From positions 31,583 through 95,582 of the forward strand of contig CAUUSW010000004.1 of assembly GCA_963548005.1 (NCBI GenBank): a stretch of 64,000 nt of DNA, in the 5' to 3' direction. The DNA is from Nanosynbacter sp963548005. GTDB taxonomy: Bacteria; Patescibacteriota; Saccharimonadia; Saccharimonadales; Saccharimonadaceae. The notes beneath the pieces are model-generated. The model was given only the letters and a program-made list of their open reading frames with translations, ran no database searches and had not been told where the DNA came from. This document shows positions 17,730-26,508 of the stretch, piece by piece. The position numbers were made by a program, and so were the translations under genes. Numbering within the stretch: the stretch's first letter is position 1; every line of letters begins with the position of its first letter.

Positions 17730-19019
17730 CTATTCCGTCCTTAATGCCTCAATTGGGTCTAATTTTGTCGCTTTGCGGCTCGGCAGCCAGCCAGAAATTA
17801 CCGCCATCGCCACCAGACCAATCACCAGCAAACCAATGTGCAGCGGATTAATTACTAGAAGATTCGTGCCAACGCCTAATTTTAAGGCACTGGTAATTAC
17901 TGGGTTCAGCAACGTCACTAAACTCGCCAGCCCAACGCCAATCAAGCCGCCTAGCAAACCAACCCACGCTGCCTCGTAGCGGAATAATTTACCGATATCA
18001 CGACCGCGCATCCCCAACGCTTTCATCAAGCCAATTTGGCTCGTTCGCTCCAACACCGAAATATACATAGTGTTAATAATCCCGAACACACTGGCCAGCA
18101 ATGCTAATCCACCAAATGACGCCAGTGCCGCTTGAGCCACATTGACCATTGTCAGCAATGTTTTTCGAATATCCTGAATCGAATACGCGCTGTAATCTTT
18201 ATTGATTTCGTCTTTAGCAACATCAATATTCTTCTCGTCATCCACCAAAGCAATCGCCGTTGAATACTGATGCGGCTGACTCTTATTATGGCTGAACTCG
18301 TAAATAGCTTTAGCATCAGCTGTCGAAATTCTTAGCATTGGTTCATAAAACAAAATGGTGTCTGATTTTTTGTCCACCGCCGCAATCTTGAATGATACCT
18401 CTTTGGCGACATTGCCGCCCCGCGCTGCGCTACGCACACCCAAGGTTATTGTCTGTCCAATCGCTGACTGCGCATCCTTAAAGCCTAACTGCTTCACATA
18501 ATCATTCGGGATGATAATCTCGCCCGGTTTTGGCATAAAATCTTCCAACTTACCTGCTGCCAATTCCGCCCGAGTCCTATCCATTTTAACACCCACCGTC
18601 AGTGCAAATTTTTTATCACTGGCTGAACTCTTAGCATACGCCACGCCATCAGTTGAATACGCCGGCGTTACCGTTTTTACGTGCGGTGTTCGTCGGATCT
18701 TCTCCAAATCCTTGTCGTTGAGCAAATATTTGCTGCGCGCCGCCGATGCTTTATTCTTGTCAGCTTCTTCTGCCGAATTGCCATATTCTGGTAATTCCTC
18801 TTTCTTTTCCGATTCCACCTTTTTACCGACCATAATAACTTTTTTATCGCCAGCCGCGTCAACTATACTATTGGTGTACAGTCGACCACCCTCGCCAGCC
18901 ATCAGCGCCAAGCCAATCGTAAACGCCCCGACAGAAATCGCCAGCGATGTCAAAATTGTCCGACCCTTTGACTGGCGAAGATTCCGCCCCGCCCGCTTGA
19001 TGATATCGATTCTTCTCAC
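17730..19019 (-). CDS. ABC transporter permease (MacB/FtsX family)
   Basis: The 429-residue permease has an N-terminal membrane helix (about 20-40), a large extracytoplasmic MacB-like core domain (about 45-275), and three C-terminal helices containing the FtsX pattern LERTSQIGLMKALGMRGRDI. This is the MacB topology. The start is a GTG at 19017-19019 behind an AAGGAG site. It is the first gene of the permease-ATPase-PadR-PspC operon and lies behind a TTGACA promoter overlapped by a palindrome. The substrate cannot be told; with PadR and PspC, response to envelope-active compounds is a reasonable inference. Confidence 0.92.
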   Translation of the reverse strand: MRRIDIIKRAGRNLRQSKGRTILTSLAISVGAFTIGLALMAGEGGRLYTNSIVDAAGDKKVIMVGKKVESEKKEELPEYGNSAEEADKNKASAARSKYLLNDKDLEKIRRTPHVKTVTPAYSTDGVAYAKSSASDKKFALTVGVKMDRTRAELAAGKLEDFMPKPGEIIIPNDYVKQLGFKDAQSAIGQTITLGVRSAARGGNVAKEVSFKIAAVDKKSDTILFYEPMLRISTADAKAIYEFSHNKSQPHQYSTAIALVDDEKNIDVAKDEINKDYSAYSIQDIRKTLLTMVNVAQAALASFGGLALLASVFGIINTMYISVLERTSQIGLMKALGMRGRDIGKLFRYEAAWVGLLGGLIGVGLASLVTLLNPVITSALKLGVGTNLLVINPLHIGLLVIGLVAMAVISGWLPSRKATKLDPIEALRTE

Positions 19020-19044
19020 ACCTTACTCCTTATAGTTTTATTGT

Positions 19045-19083
19045 ACATAGTACTATGTTATACAAGGTACTGTTAAATGTCAA
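19045..19083 (-). promoter_or_regulatory. Promoter of the ABC/PadR operon with candidate PadR operator
   Basis: The minus strand has TTGACA (19078-19083), a 17-base spacer and TAACAT (19055-19060). A perfect 14-base palindrome, ACATAGTACTATGT at 19045-19058, overlaps the -10 box. PadR-family operators typically contain ATGT/ACAT dyads, and the operon encodes a PadR protein, so autorepression here is a natural inference. Confidence 0.6.
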
Positions 19084-19179
19084 GCTATTTTGATTATTTT
19101 ACAACCTGAATAGTAACCTACCCCTTAGAATTCTTCGATTTTTATTTTTATTTTACAGCAAGCCGAGAGATTACCTACC

Positions 19180-20133
19180 CTATTCCTCGTCGTATTCATC
19201 CTCAATTTCCTGATCCAAAATCTCCTCAATCACGTCCTCCAAGGTGATGATACCTCGCTCATCTTCCCCATCTACTACCACAAACAAATGATTATGTGTT
19301 TGAATAAAGCGGCTCAGCACCGTGTCCAGCCGCGACCGCGCATCAATGTCGTGAATTTTATCGCGGTACAACTGGCTGATCGGCAGCGGCAGCTCGCGCC
19401 CCGCCACATCTTTGACGTATAAAATCCCCTCTAGCCGCCCATCAGCCCGCACTGGGATCCGCGAATGTCCAGCGTGTTTGATCTGGGCCAGCAGCGTCGC
19501 GTCCAGCTCATCATCCAACTCCACGGTAAATACCTCACTCATCGGCGTCACCAAATCACCAGCTGTCTTTTTACTAAATTGCAGCGCTCCCGCCGCGATC
19601 CGACTCTCGTCATAATCAACCGGACTGTCCGACCGCTCAGCATGCTCGTGAATGATCTGCTCCAGCTCCTGATGTGAATACAGCTGCGGCGTTTCCTTAC
19701 CCACCCAACGATTCAGTAGCTTGGACATCGGCTTCGCCAGCGGCCAAAATACCACATAAATCACGTCCAGCAGCCAAAAGAAATACCGCACAAAACAATA
19801 GCCACGCTGCGTAAAAATCGCTTGCGGCAAAATCTCGCCAAACATAGTGATCAGCAGCGTAGCAATCAGCCCGCCAATCACGCCATTCGTCATATTACCC
19901 AGTAGAATTGACATCGCCGTATTCACGCCAACATTACCCAGCAAAATACAAAAGATCAGATAATATCCATCTTTGCGGTAGCGGTAGACTCGTGCAGCGA
20001 TTGTGTCGCCCTGCCGGGCCTTACGCCGCAAATCATCCGGTCGCGCCATCATCAGCCCAATGTTCAAGCCCGAAAACGAGCCCGACAGTACCAGCAGAAC
20101 CGCCGCCAATGCTAACAATAGAACGTCAGGCAT
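19180..20133 (-). CDS. CNNM/CorC-type transmembrane protein with paired CBS domains
   Basis: The 317-residue protein has an N-terminal CNNM (DUF21) region with three to four membrane helices (about 1-140, including SGSFSGLNIGLM and a GEILPQAIF segment) and a cytoplasmic pair of CBS domains (about 190-300, with TPMSEVFTVEL and HLFVVVDGEDERGIITLEDV). The extreme C-terminus is acidic. Proteins of this class are linked to magnesium or other divalent cation transport, with CBS domains sensing adenine nucleotides. The C-terminal CorC transporter-associated domain of longer relatives is absent. It starts five bases after the DUF2207 gene and is probably co-transcribed with it. Confidence 0.88.
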   Translation of the reverse strand: MPDVLLLALAAVLLVLSGSFSGLNIGLMMARPDDLRRKARQGDTIAARVYRYRKDGYYLIFCILLGNVGVNTAMSILLGNMTNGVIGGLIATLLITMFGEILPQAIFTQRGYCFVRYFFWLLDVIYVVFWPLAKPMSKLLNRWVGKETPQLYSHQELEQIIHEHAERSDSPVDYDESRIAAGALQFSKKTAGDLVTPMSEVFTVELDDELDATLLAQIKHAGHSRIPVRADGRLEGILYVKDVAGRELPLPISQLYRDKIHDIDARSRLDTVLSRFIQTHNHLFVVVDGEDERGIITLEDVIEEILDQEIEDEYDEE

Positions 20134-20138
20134 AGTGA

Positions 20139-21890
20139 TTACCAGCCGCCGCCTCCACCGCCGCCTCCACCGCCGCCTCCACCGCCTCCAGCAAAGCCGC
20201 CACCAGTTGAGCCACCCGTCGAGGATTCAAAGGAACTGACGCTTACGGCCGTACTCGACAAACTACTCATTCCTGCCGAAAATGCCGCCGCATTAAACGC
20301 GCCTTGGCCGCTGTACCAATCCGGTTGCTCGCCGACCTGCTCATAGTACTTACCCAGCTGCGCACTCCACTCTTTTTCCTGCCCAAACAACACCGCGTAC
20401 GGCAGTACCCGCTCGTACAATTTCACCAGCTGTTTCTCATCAGCCGCGTCAACCTTTACTTTTTCCGCGCCCTCTGGACTCTGCAGCATCTGCAAACGCT
20501 CGACCTCAGCCACGCCAATATACCTTTTCAGGCCCGCCAGATACCGCCTGAGCGCCAGACCCTTGTCGGTCAGCACCTTACCAAACGACAGATAAAACAC
20601 CATCCCCGCCAACACCAAGAGCACCGGCGACAACAACAGCACCGCAAAAATACTGATAATTATCGCGTACCGTCGAAATCGTCGGGTATGCTGCGGCTCG
20701 CGCGCTTGCAAACCATAGTCGTCAATGAGCCGCCCTTTCATTTGCTTTGCGCTGTAGCGTACTCGCGCTGCGTATGGCGCATTGTTACGCAGCGTTTTTA
20801 GATTTAACCGCTTACCAACTTTCGGCGAGGAGCCAAATATATTCCTCAGCATTTCTTGCTCCTCGGCCAGGAGTTTGCCCGGAGCTTGTATCACTTTCAC
20901 TTCGTACTCAGCTGTTCGCCATGTCGTACGCGGCTTCACCTCGATAACCTGAATGTAGTGGCGCACCGCCAGGTCTATCATTTGTGCCACCATCACCGAC
21001 CCCTTGACCATATGAAACGGCTGCACCAACTTGGCCGACATCGTCACGCTCGTACCTCGCGGTGGCAAATACTCCGGCGGAATTGGCTCCAGTTCTTTAC
21101 GGCGACCAATCGACCGATAATAAGCCACGATGATCACCCCCACCAATATCAGCGCCACCGCCAGCAACACCAATTGTAATTTCGCCCACCAATCAATCAG
21201 CTGTTCCATGAATGACATCTGATACGCCGCAAACGTCCCCGGCGCAAATCCGACCGCGATCGTCACGCCCGCCTGATTTGGCAGTGCGCGGGCTGTCGCC
21301 GTCAACGTATCGCCCTGTTCACGTACCTCGCAGCGCTGGCTGCTGCCGAATCGACCCTGATAGCACTGGAGGTTCGTTCGTTTAGCGGCCACCAGCTCGG
21401 GACTCAGCTTGAGCGTCACCGATGCTGACTGAATTGGCACCTGCCAAGCAGTACCGATCGCATCCCAATAAAACTCCTGTTTACCCGTATCGTGATATAA
21501 TTTCGTCACGTCCCGCTGCGTATAGGTAATGACATAGGTCTTTTTGCCCTTGACGTAGGTGTCTTTGTTGCCAATTCTCAGCTCATCATTATGCCACCTA
21601 TACTCCAGCGGCGCACCCCGCTCATCCGTCACTGACTCCAGCGTAAAGTGAGTCGGATGCTTATCATACTGCTTGACGAACACCGGTGCAATACCATGGT
21701 TCTGCCGCGGCGGAAAATTCGCAGTAATGGTCAATTTGGTACGCAGTGTCGAACGCTGTTCGCTATCGCGCCCCAGCTCCATATCGACAGTATACTTACT
21801 AATCGTAAAATTATTTGTCGCCTGCACCGTTGATCCGAACCCAACCAACAGCACCATCACCGCGACTATCCCAAAGAAAAACCGCTTCAT
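20139..21890 (-). CDS. DUF2207 family membrane protein with polyglycine tail
   Basis: The 583-residue protein has a signal peptide, an extracytoplasmic DUF2207-like beta-sandwich region (about 25-215), a membrane helix near 225-250, a cytoplasmic part, further helices near 395-430 and a C-terminus ending in a run of about fifteen glycines and a final Trp. This arrangement, including the GGGGGG tail, is typical of DUF2207 proteins, whose function is unknown. The codons for the tail form a CCGCCTCCA-type repeat at about 20145-20200. A TGATATAAT extended -10 box ends six bases before the ATG. Confidence 0.82.
   Translation of the reverse strand: MKRFFFGIVAVMVLLVGFGSTVQATNNFTISKYTVDMELGRDSEQRSTLRTKLTITANFPPRQNHGIAPVFVKQYDKHPTHFTLESVTDERGAPLEYRWHNDELRIGNKDTYVKGKKTYVITYTQRDVTKLYHDTGKQEFYWDAIGTAWQVPIQSASVTLKLSPELVAAKRTNLQCYQGRFGSSQRCEVREQGDTLTATARALPNQAGVTIAVGFAPGTFAAYQMSFMEQLIDWWAKLQLVLLAVALILVGVIIVAYYRSIGRRKELEPIPPEYLPPRGTSVTMSAKLVQPFHMVKGSVMVAQMIDLAVRHYIQVIEVKPRTTWRTAEYEVKVIQAPGKLLAEEQEMLRNIFGSSPKVGKRLNLKTLRNNAPYAARVRYSAKQMKGRLIDDYGLQAREPQHTRRFRRYAIIISIFAVLLLSPVLLVLAGMVFYLSFGKVLTDKGLALRRYLAGLKRYIGVAEVERLQMLQSPEGAEKVKVDAADEKQLVKLYERVLPYAVLFGQEKEWSAQLGKYYEQVGEQPDWYSGQGAFNAAAFSAGMSSLSSTAVSVSSFESSTGGSTGGGFAGGGGGGGGGGGGGGGW
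20145..20200. repeat. GGN-codon (polyglycine) low-complexity tract
   Basis: This stretch is a near-perfect tandem of glycine codons seen on the plus strand as repeated CCGCCTCCAC units. It encodes the C-terminal glycine run of the DUF2207 protein. Slippage could vary its length between strains. Confidence 0.7.
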
Positions 21891-21947
21891 ATGTTAATTA
21901 TATCACTTATTACTGATGCGCTTTTAATAATATTATCGCCAATGGCC

Positions 21948-21976
21948 TTGCAAAGATGAAGCATTTATTGGATAAT
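21948..21976 (+). promoter_or_regulatory. Promoter of the 200-residue unknown gene
   Basis: TTGCAA and GATAAT with 17-base spacing stand eight bases before the start codon at 21985. Confidence 0.5.
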
Positions 21977-21984
21977 GGAGAACG

Positions 21985-22587
21985 ATGTTCAAAAATGGTA
22001 TGGATACACTGCTAACAAGAGATAAAACCCCGACGTCCTCATGGGAGGTGGACTTGCCTGATGGCTGTGACAACCCAGATCAAGCAAAGGAGCTCTACCA
22101 TGACGCTCGTTCATTGGTGGCAGAACTAAGAGGTAAGGCGGAGTATCAAACCTATCCACTCCGTACCCTGATGAATGTGGTTAATGTGGCTGATTTAATC
22201 CGTGATAAATATCCAGAGGAAGCATACGCTCTCGAGGATGCGCTGAAGGAATTAGAGCTTGAGCCCGGTGAGCTTTCTAAAGAAATGCAAAAGTGTCTCG
22301 GCCGAGTAGCTCTAGCAATACACAACTTTTATCATCCAAAAACCGACGCTGCACCGACAAAAACGATCATGGAGCAGTTTAATCAGCAAAACTTGCCGAT
22401 ACAAGATGATATCATACTCCAACAGTTATCTGGAAGTGGGTCTCAGCAACTGACACTAAAAGAAGTACGGAGACAAGCACACCGAGCCGTACAGAAGAAA
22501 TTAAAAATAACGACAAGACAGCGTATATTTAGAAAGCAACATACACTGTCGCGTATACTATATCGCATCTTTCGTAACGTATTTTAA
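21985..22587 (+). CDS. Unknown protein (200 residues) with basic C-terminus
   Basis: I recognise no family. The protein is predicted helical and soluble, with an acidic middle (LEDALKELELEPGELSKEM) and a strongly basic final 45 residues containing several Arg/Lys-rich helices, which could bind nucleic acid or ribosome. A promoter of TTGCAA (21948-21953), 17 bases, and GATAAT (21971-21976) ends eight bases before the ATG, with GGAG in between, so the message is leaderless or nearly so. It faces greA tail to tail with 33 bases between stops. Confidence 0.7.
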   Translation: MFKNGMDTLLTRDKTPTSSWEVDLPDGCDNPDQAKELYHDARSLVAELRGKAEYQTYPLRTLMNVVNVADLIRDKYPEEAYALEDALKELELEPGELSKEMQKCLGRVALAIHNFYHPKTDAAPTKTIMEQFNQQNLPIQDDIILQQLSGSGSQQLTLKEVRRQAHRAVQKKLKITTRQRIFRKQHTLSRILYRIFRNVF

Positions 22588-22620
22588 GCAACAAACTGTC
22601 GCAAATATCGCCCCAAGATC

Positions 22621-23076
22621 CTACCGCAGCGCCACTACCGTATATGCCAACTCGCCTTTTGGCGTGCTGATCGTTACCGTATCACCAACCGCCTTACCCA
22701 TCAGCGCCTGGCCAATCGGCGACTCATTCGAGACCTTCCCTTCTAGCGGATCCGCCTCGACCGGCCCAACGACGGTATAGACCACTGTCTTACCGTTCGC
22801 CTCCAGCTCCACTGTACTACCCAACACCACCGTCGAACTACCGCCAGCCTGAATGATACTCGCATTCTGCAAAATTGTTTCGATCTCGGTGATGCGCGTT
22901 TCTAACAGCCCTTGGGCCTCACGCGCCGCATCGTACTCTGCATTCTCACTCAAATCGCCAAAATCCCGCGCCGCCGCGATTTTATCAGCGATCTCACCGC
23001 GCCGACTTTTTAGCTCCTCCAGCTCTCGTTCTAGCTCACGCTGGCCACTCTCGGTAATCTGATATACCTTATTCAT
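22621..23076 (-). CDS. greA: Transcript cleavage factor GreA
   Basis: GreA enters the RNA polymerase secondary channel and stimulates cleavage of backtracked RNA. The 151-residue protein has the N-terminal antiparallel coiled coil (about 1-75), with the acidic tip region AAARDFGDLSENAEYDAAREAQ holding the functional Asp and Glu residues. The C-terminal FKBP-like domain ends ISTPKGELAYTVVALR, and SPIGQALMGKAVGD is the usual Gre signature. Length is normal. It has its own consensus promoter and a leader of about 80 bases with unusual palindromes. Confidence 0.96.
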   Translation of the reverse strand: MNKVYQITESGQRELERELEELKSRRGEIADKIAAARDFGDLSENAEYDAAREAQGLLETRITEIETILQNASIIQAGGSSTVVLGSTVELEANGKTVVYTVVGPVEADPLEGKVSNESPIGQALMGKAVGDTVTISTPKGELAYTVVALR

Positions 23077-23193
23077 GTTACTCTCCTCACTCCATATATA
23101 GCGTCTACAAAAACAAAAAGTGCTATATATAGCGCTTATCCATATGGTTATTTAAGTCTCTACGAGTATAGCAATCACCCCAAACCATGTCAA
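23077..23193 (-). promoter_or_regulatory. greA promoter and structured leader
   Basis: A near-consensus minus-strand promoter has TTGACA (23188-23193), a 17-base spacer and TATACT (23165-23170). The leader of about 80 bases contains the palindrome GCTATATATAGC followed by a T-rich run and then a second, imperfect CGCTATATATGG copy just before the GGAG ribosome site. A hairpin plus T-run ahead of greA could act as an attenuator. Confidence 0.55.
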
Positions 23194-23198
23194 TACAT

Positions 23199-23232
23199 GA
23201 CGGAGCCCCTGGTGCAATCTGGCCTCCGTCGC
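23199..23232 (-). terminator. Weak candidate terminator behind proS
   Basis: A stem formed by GACGGAG and CTCCGTC lies 20-50 bases beyond the proS stop. It lacks a T-run on the minus strand, so it may be a processing or pausing hairpin rather than a true terminator. It also abuts the greA -35 box. Confidence 0.35.
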
Positions 23233-23250
23233 ACATATCAGACAATGTGA

Positions 23251-24501
23251 TCACCCGCGCTCCAAACAAAACCTAAGCAGCTGCTGATAATCCAACTTCT
23301 TTGTCTCACCAGTTGCCCGCTCGGTCAGTTCAAATAACCCATCACTATCAATCGCTCGCTCGCCAATCGTAATCCGCCACGGCAGACCCATCAACTCTGC
23401 ATCGGCGAACTTGACACCCGGCCGCTCAGCCCGATCATCCAGCAGCACTGTCACGTTCTTTTCTGCCAGCTCGGTATATAATGTACTCGCCAGAGCCTGA
23501 CCCTTGTCGCCAATCGCCACCACATGAACCTTAAACGGCGCAACATTCTCTGGCCAGACCAGCCCCTTATCGTCCGACATTTTTTCGGCAATCACACCCA
23601 TCACCCGCGTGATACCAATGCCATAGCTTGCAAGGTAAATCGGATGCTGCTTGCCATCTTCACCGGTGTACATGATACCCATCTGCTCAGCTTTTTCGGT
23701 ACCAAATTTAAAGATATTACCCACCTCCGCACTGACAACTGGTAGTAGATCATCTCTACTGATACCCAATTCCTTGGTAGCATCATCCAACACTTCTTCG
23801 TTGACAGCTACCGTCTGGTCAGCGTTGACGTACAGTGTATCCTCACCCGCTTCACATATCGTCTGAAACTCGTGACTAAACTTAGTAAACGCCCCACCGC
23901 CAGCAAATGTCACAAATGTACTATCACCAATGCCAAACCGCGCATAGCAGCGCTTATACGCCTCGATAACCCGCTCATAATACTGATCCATGTCCTCCTG
24001 TGTGGCGTGCAGGCTGTACATATCCTTCATGACAAATTCACGACCACGCATAATACCGCTCTTTGATCGGAGTTCATTGCGCAACTTGGTCTGAAACTGG
24101 TACACACTGACCGGTAGGTCCTTATAGCTTTTGACATATTGCTGCATCATTTCCATAATCGCTTCTTCGTGGCTCCAGGCTAACCCCAGCTCAGTGTCGT
24201 CTTGCAAGCGAGTTTTGAACCACACATCGACCACTTCATCACTCCAGCGACCAGTCGCCTCCCAAGTCTCGCGGCGCTGCAAATTCGTCATGATCAACTC
24301 TTGGCCGCCAATCGCATTCATCTCCTCACGGACAATTTGTTTGATGTTTTCCACTACACGCAGCCCCAGTGGTGTATACGCATACACGCCCGCCATCACC
24401 TTATACACAAATCCCGCCCGAATGAGGAGCTGGGCATTTTTCGACACTTCGTCCGCTGGCGCGGTCTTGGCCGTTTTGATAAATAGTTGACTCATTCGCA
24501 T
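23251..24501 (-). CDS. proS: Prolyl-tRNA synthetase, compact form without editing insert
   Basis: The 416-residue class II synthetase shows motif 2 with YQFQTKLRNELRSKSGIMRGREF, motif 3 with SYGIGITRVMGVIAEK and a C-terminal HGTP anticodon-binding domain (about 325-410, with VTVLLDDRAERPGVKFADAE). Typical bacterial ProRS is near 570 residues because an editing domain of about 180 residues lies between motifs 2 and 3. Here the two motifs are joined by about 110 residues, so the editing domain is absent, as in alphaproteobacterial and mitochondrial forms. It starts two bases after the CPBP gene stop and so is coupled to the rseP-uppS cluster. Confidence 0.95.
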   Translation of the reverse strand: MRMSQLFIKTAKTAPADEVSKNAQLLIRAGFVYKVMAGVYAYTPLGLRVVENIKQIVREEMNAIGGQELIMTNLQRRETWEATGRWSDEVVDVWFKTRLQDDTELGLAWSHEEAIMEMMQQYVKSYKDLPVSVYQFQTKLRNELRSKSGIMRGREFVMKDMYSLHATQEDMDQYYERVIEAYKRCYARFGIGDSTFVTFAGGGAFTKFSHEFQTICEAGEDTLYVNADQTVAVNEEVLDDATKELGISRDDLLPVVSAEVGNIFKFGTEKAEQMGIMYTGEDGKQHPIYLASYGIGITRVMGVIAEKMSDDKGLVWPENVAPFKVHVVAIGDKGQALASTLYTELAEKNVTVLLDDRAERPGVKFADAELMGLPWRITIGERAIDSDGLFELTERATGETKKLDYQQLLRFCLERG

Positions 24502-24502
24502 C

Positions 24503-25336
24503 TTACATTCCTCCGATAAGCGGCAGCAGCGCCGACTTTAGTTGCTCTAAAAGGTTTGGATTAACGTACAGCGCATAAAAGGCGATGCTGTTTTTCGCGA
24601 TATGCATCAGAACCGGCACCCAAATTGCGCCCGTATACTCACGTGCCAGGCTCATCACGATACTCAGTACAAAGGTGTCTACCGCGACCGCCCACTGCAG
24701 CGACCCGCTGCCTCCCCACAAATGCGCTGCCCCAAACGTCAGGCTGGTGATCAAAACCGCCATCCAAACTGGTGCCGTCCGCCGTAGTTTACCATACAAA
24801 TAACCGCGGAATAATAGCTCCTCCGCCACCGGCGCCAACACTGCTATCGTCATAAACGCCGCGATATATTGCCACTGGGCACCGAGCATCGACTGCGAGA
24901 ATGGCAGTGCTTGTGGCTGGTGAATATCAATTGCTATCAGTTTAGTTACCACTGTTAAAAATACCGCTGAACAAATCATGTATACAATAAAGGCCGCTGG
25001 CGTAATCACTACGTCCCACCATGATGGCCAGTCAGTCACTCCCATTTCTTTCAGCGTTGTCCGGTGGCGACGGACATAAAACGGCAGACTCACCACCAAG
25101 ATTACCGCTAGCACATATACGAGGACTGAGCCTGTCGCATTTAGCAGCACCTCATTTACTGAGCCAAGCGGCACACCAACATGACTAAGCACCCACACTA
25201 GACCAAGCACAATTAACTGCGCCATCCAAAACGCCGCATACGTCCACACTGGCAGCGCGATGAGCAACCACCAATTATTTTTATTCAGCCGCCCCTTTGT
25301 CGACTGGGTTTTTTCACTTCTCGCGAGCTTTCTCAT
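24503..25336 (-). CDS. CPBP family intramembrane metalloprotease (Abi/Rce1-like)
   Basis: This 277-residue membrane protein has about seven to eight helices and the CPBP motifs EELLFRGYLYG (about residue 167) and a later His in GAAHLWGG (about 205), which form the glutamate/histidine active site of Rce1-like proteases. Family members act in prenyl-protein processing, bacteriocin self-immunity or membrane protein turnover. The gene sits four bases after rseP, another intramembrane protease, and two bases before proS. Its substrate is unknown. Confidence 0.88.
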   Translation of the reverse strand: MRKLARSEKTQSTKGRLNKNNWWLLIALPVWTYAAFWMAQLIVLGLVWVLSHVGVPLGSVNEVLLNATGSVLVYVLAVILVVSLPFYVRRHRTTLKEMGVTDWPSWWDVVITPAAFIVYMICSAVFLTVVTKLIAIDIHQPQALPFSQSMLGAQWQYIAAFMTIAVLAPVAEELLFRGYLYGKLRRTAPVWMAVLITSLTFGAAHLWGGSGSLQWAVAVDTFVLSIVMSLAREYTGAIWVPVLMHIAKNSIAFYALYVNPNLLEQLKSALLPLIGGM

Positions 25337-25339
25337 ATT

Positions 25340-26506
25340 TTATCCCCTTAATACCTTCGTGATGTCACTCCATGTCACTAAAACCGTCAGCGCCATTAGC
25401 ACCAAAAAACCGATGCCCTGAATCGTTTCCTCGCGCTCTTTGGTCAATTTTTTCTTGAATAATTTAAAGCCTGCCATCGTAAACCACCGCCCGCCGTCTA
25501 GTGCCGGAATTGGCAGCACATTCATCACCGCCAGCGTCAACGAAATGATCGCCGCCAGCAGTAAAATCTGCGTCACACCAGAACTCAGCACTGACGGAAA
25601 CAGCACACCCAAGATGCCGACCGGCCCGGCCACACTTTCGCCAACCGCCGCCAGATCAGCCTTGGCCGCCTGGCGAGATTCTGACGAACCGAATAATTGC
25701 CCGATCGTCCCGTTGATCGTTTTTATGAGGATTGAGCCAACGCCCGCTACCGTCTCATACGTCAATTGCCCCGTGGTCACCACTGCTGCGATCGGCGCCG
25801 ACCAGGTGCTGTGAATCGTTTCCGTCTGTTGCGGGCCGACGCCGAGATAGCCGCCATTCTTTGCTTGCTCAGCAGTTTGCAATTTAACCTGCTTGGCGAA
25901 CATCTGACCGCCGCGCACCAGCTCAATCGTCACCTCGCGACCAGCCTGCGCTTTTGTAGCTGCCGACAGCTCCGCCGGTGTTGTCACGCTGCGATCGCCG
26001 ATCTTTCGCACCTCATCGCCACGCTGAAGGCCAACTTTCTCCGCTGGCGAACCTGGCGTCACTCGCGCCACCGTCAACGCCGAACGCTCCACCCGCGAAT
26101 CAAACGGCAGCACCGCTTGCTGTGGTAAAATTTTTGGCATCCCCACCAGCGCCAATATCATAAACAGCAGGACAGCCGTCAGCCAATTCATCATCACGCC
26201 GGCTAATAAAATCTTAGTCTTTACCCAAAAGGTAGCGCCGCCATACGTCCCCGCACCTTCGGCCGAATCGTATTCACCCTTCAGCTTGACGAACCCGCCG
26301 AGCGGCAGCCAGTTTAGACTAAACACCACGTTCTTGCCGAGAAAGCTCATTTTAGGCCGCCACTTTTTTGCAGACGGTGGGAAGCCGATACCGAATTCCT
26401 CAACCACCACACCATTACGCCGCGCCACGATCGCGTGCCCCAATTCGTGCACTACCACCAACAAAACCAGTATGATCAGCCCGATCAAAATTCCAATGAA
26501 CACCAT
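25340..26506 (-). CDS. rseP: RIP site-2 zinc metalloprotease (RseP family)
   Basis: The 388-residue protein has an N-terminal helix with the zinc motif HELGH at residues 20-24, a central PDZ domain (about 145-215, GSPAEKVGLQRGDEVRKIG), and a C-terminal region with the third-ligand motif NVLPIPALDGGR near 335-346. RseP-type proteases cut membrane-anchored regulators within the lipid bilayer after a first cleavage outside. No anti-sigma factor gene lies nearby. The gene sits between uppS and the CPBP protease with gaps of only two to three bases, an arrangement common in bacteria (uppS-cdsA-rseP-proS) but here without cdsA or dxr. Confidence 0.95.
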   Translation of the reverse strand: MVFIGILIGLIILVLLVVVHELGHAIVARRNGVVVEEFGIGFPPSAKKWRPKMSFLGKNVVFSLNWLPLGGFVKLKGEYDSAEGAGTYGGATFWVKTKILLAGVMMNWLTAVLLFMILALVGMPKILPQQAVLPFDSRVERSALTVARVTPGSPAEKVGLQRGDEVRKIGDRSVTTPAELSAATKAQAGREVTIELVRGGQMFAKQVKLQTAEQAKNGGYLGVGPQQTETIHSTWSAPIAAVVTTGQLTYETVAGVGSILIKTINGTIGQLFGSSESRQAAKADLAAVGESVAGPVGILGVLFPSVLSSGVTQILLLAAIISLTLAVMNVLPIPALDGGRWFTMAGFKLFKKKLTKEREETIQGIGFLVLMALTVLVTWSDITKVLRG

Positions 26507-26508
26507 TA

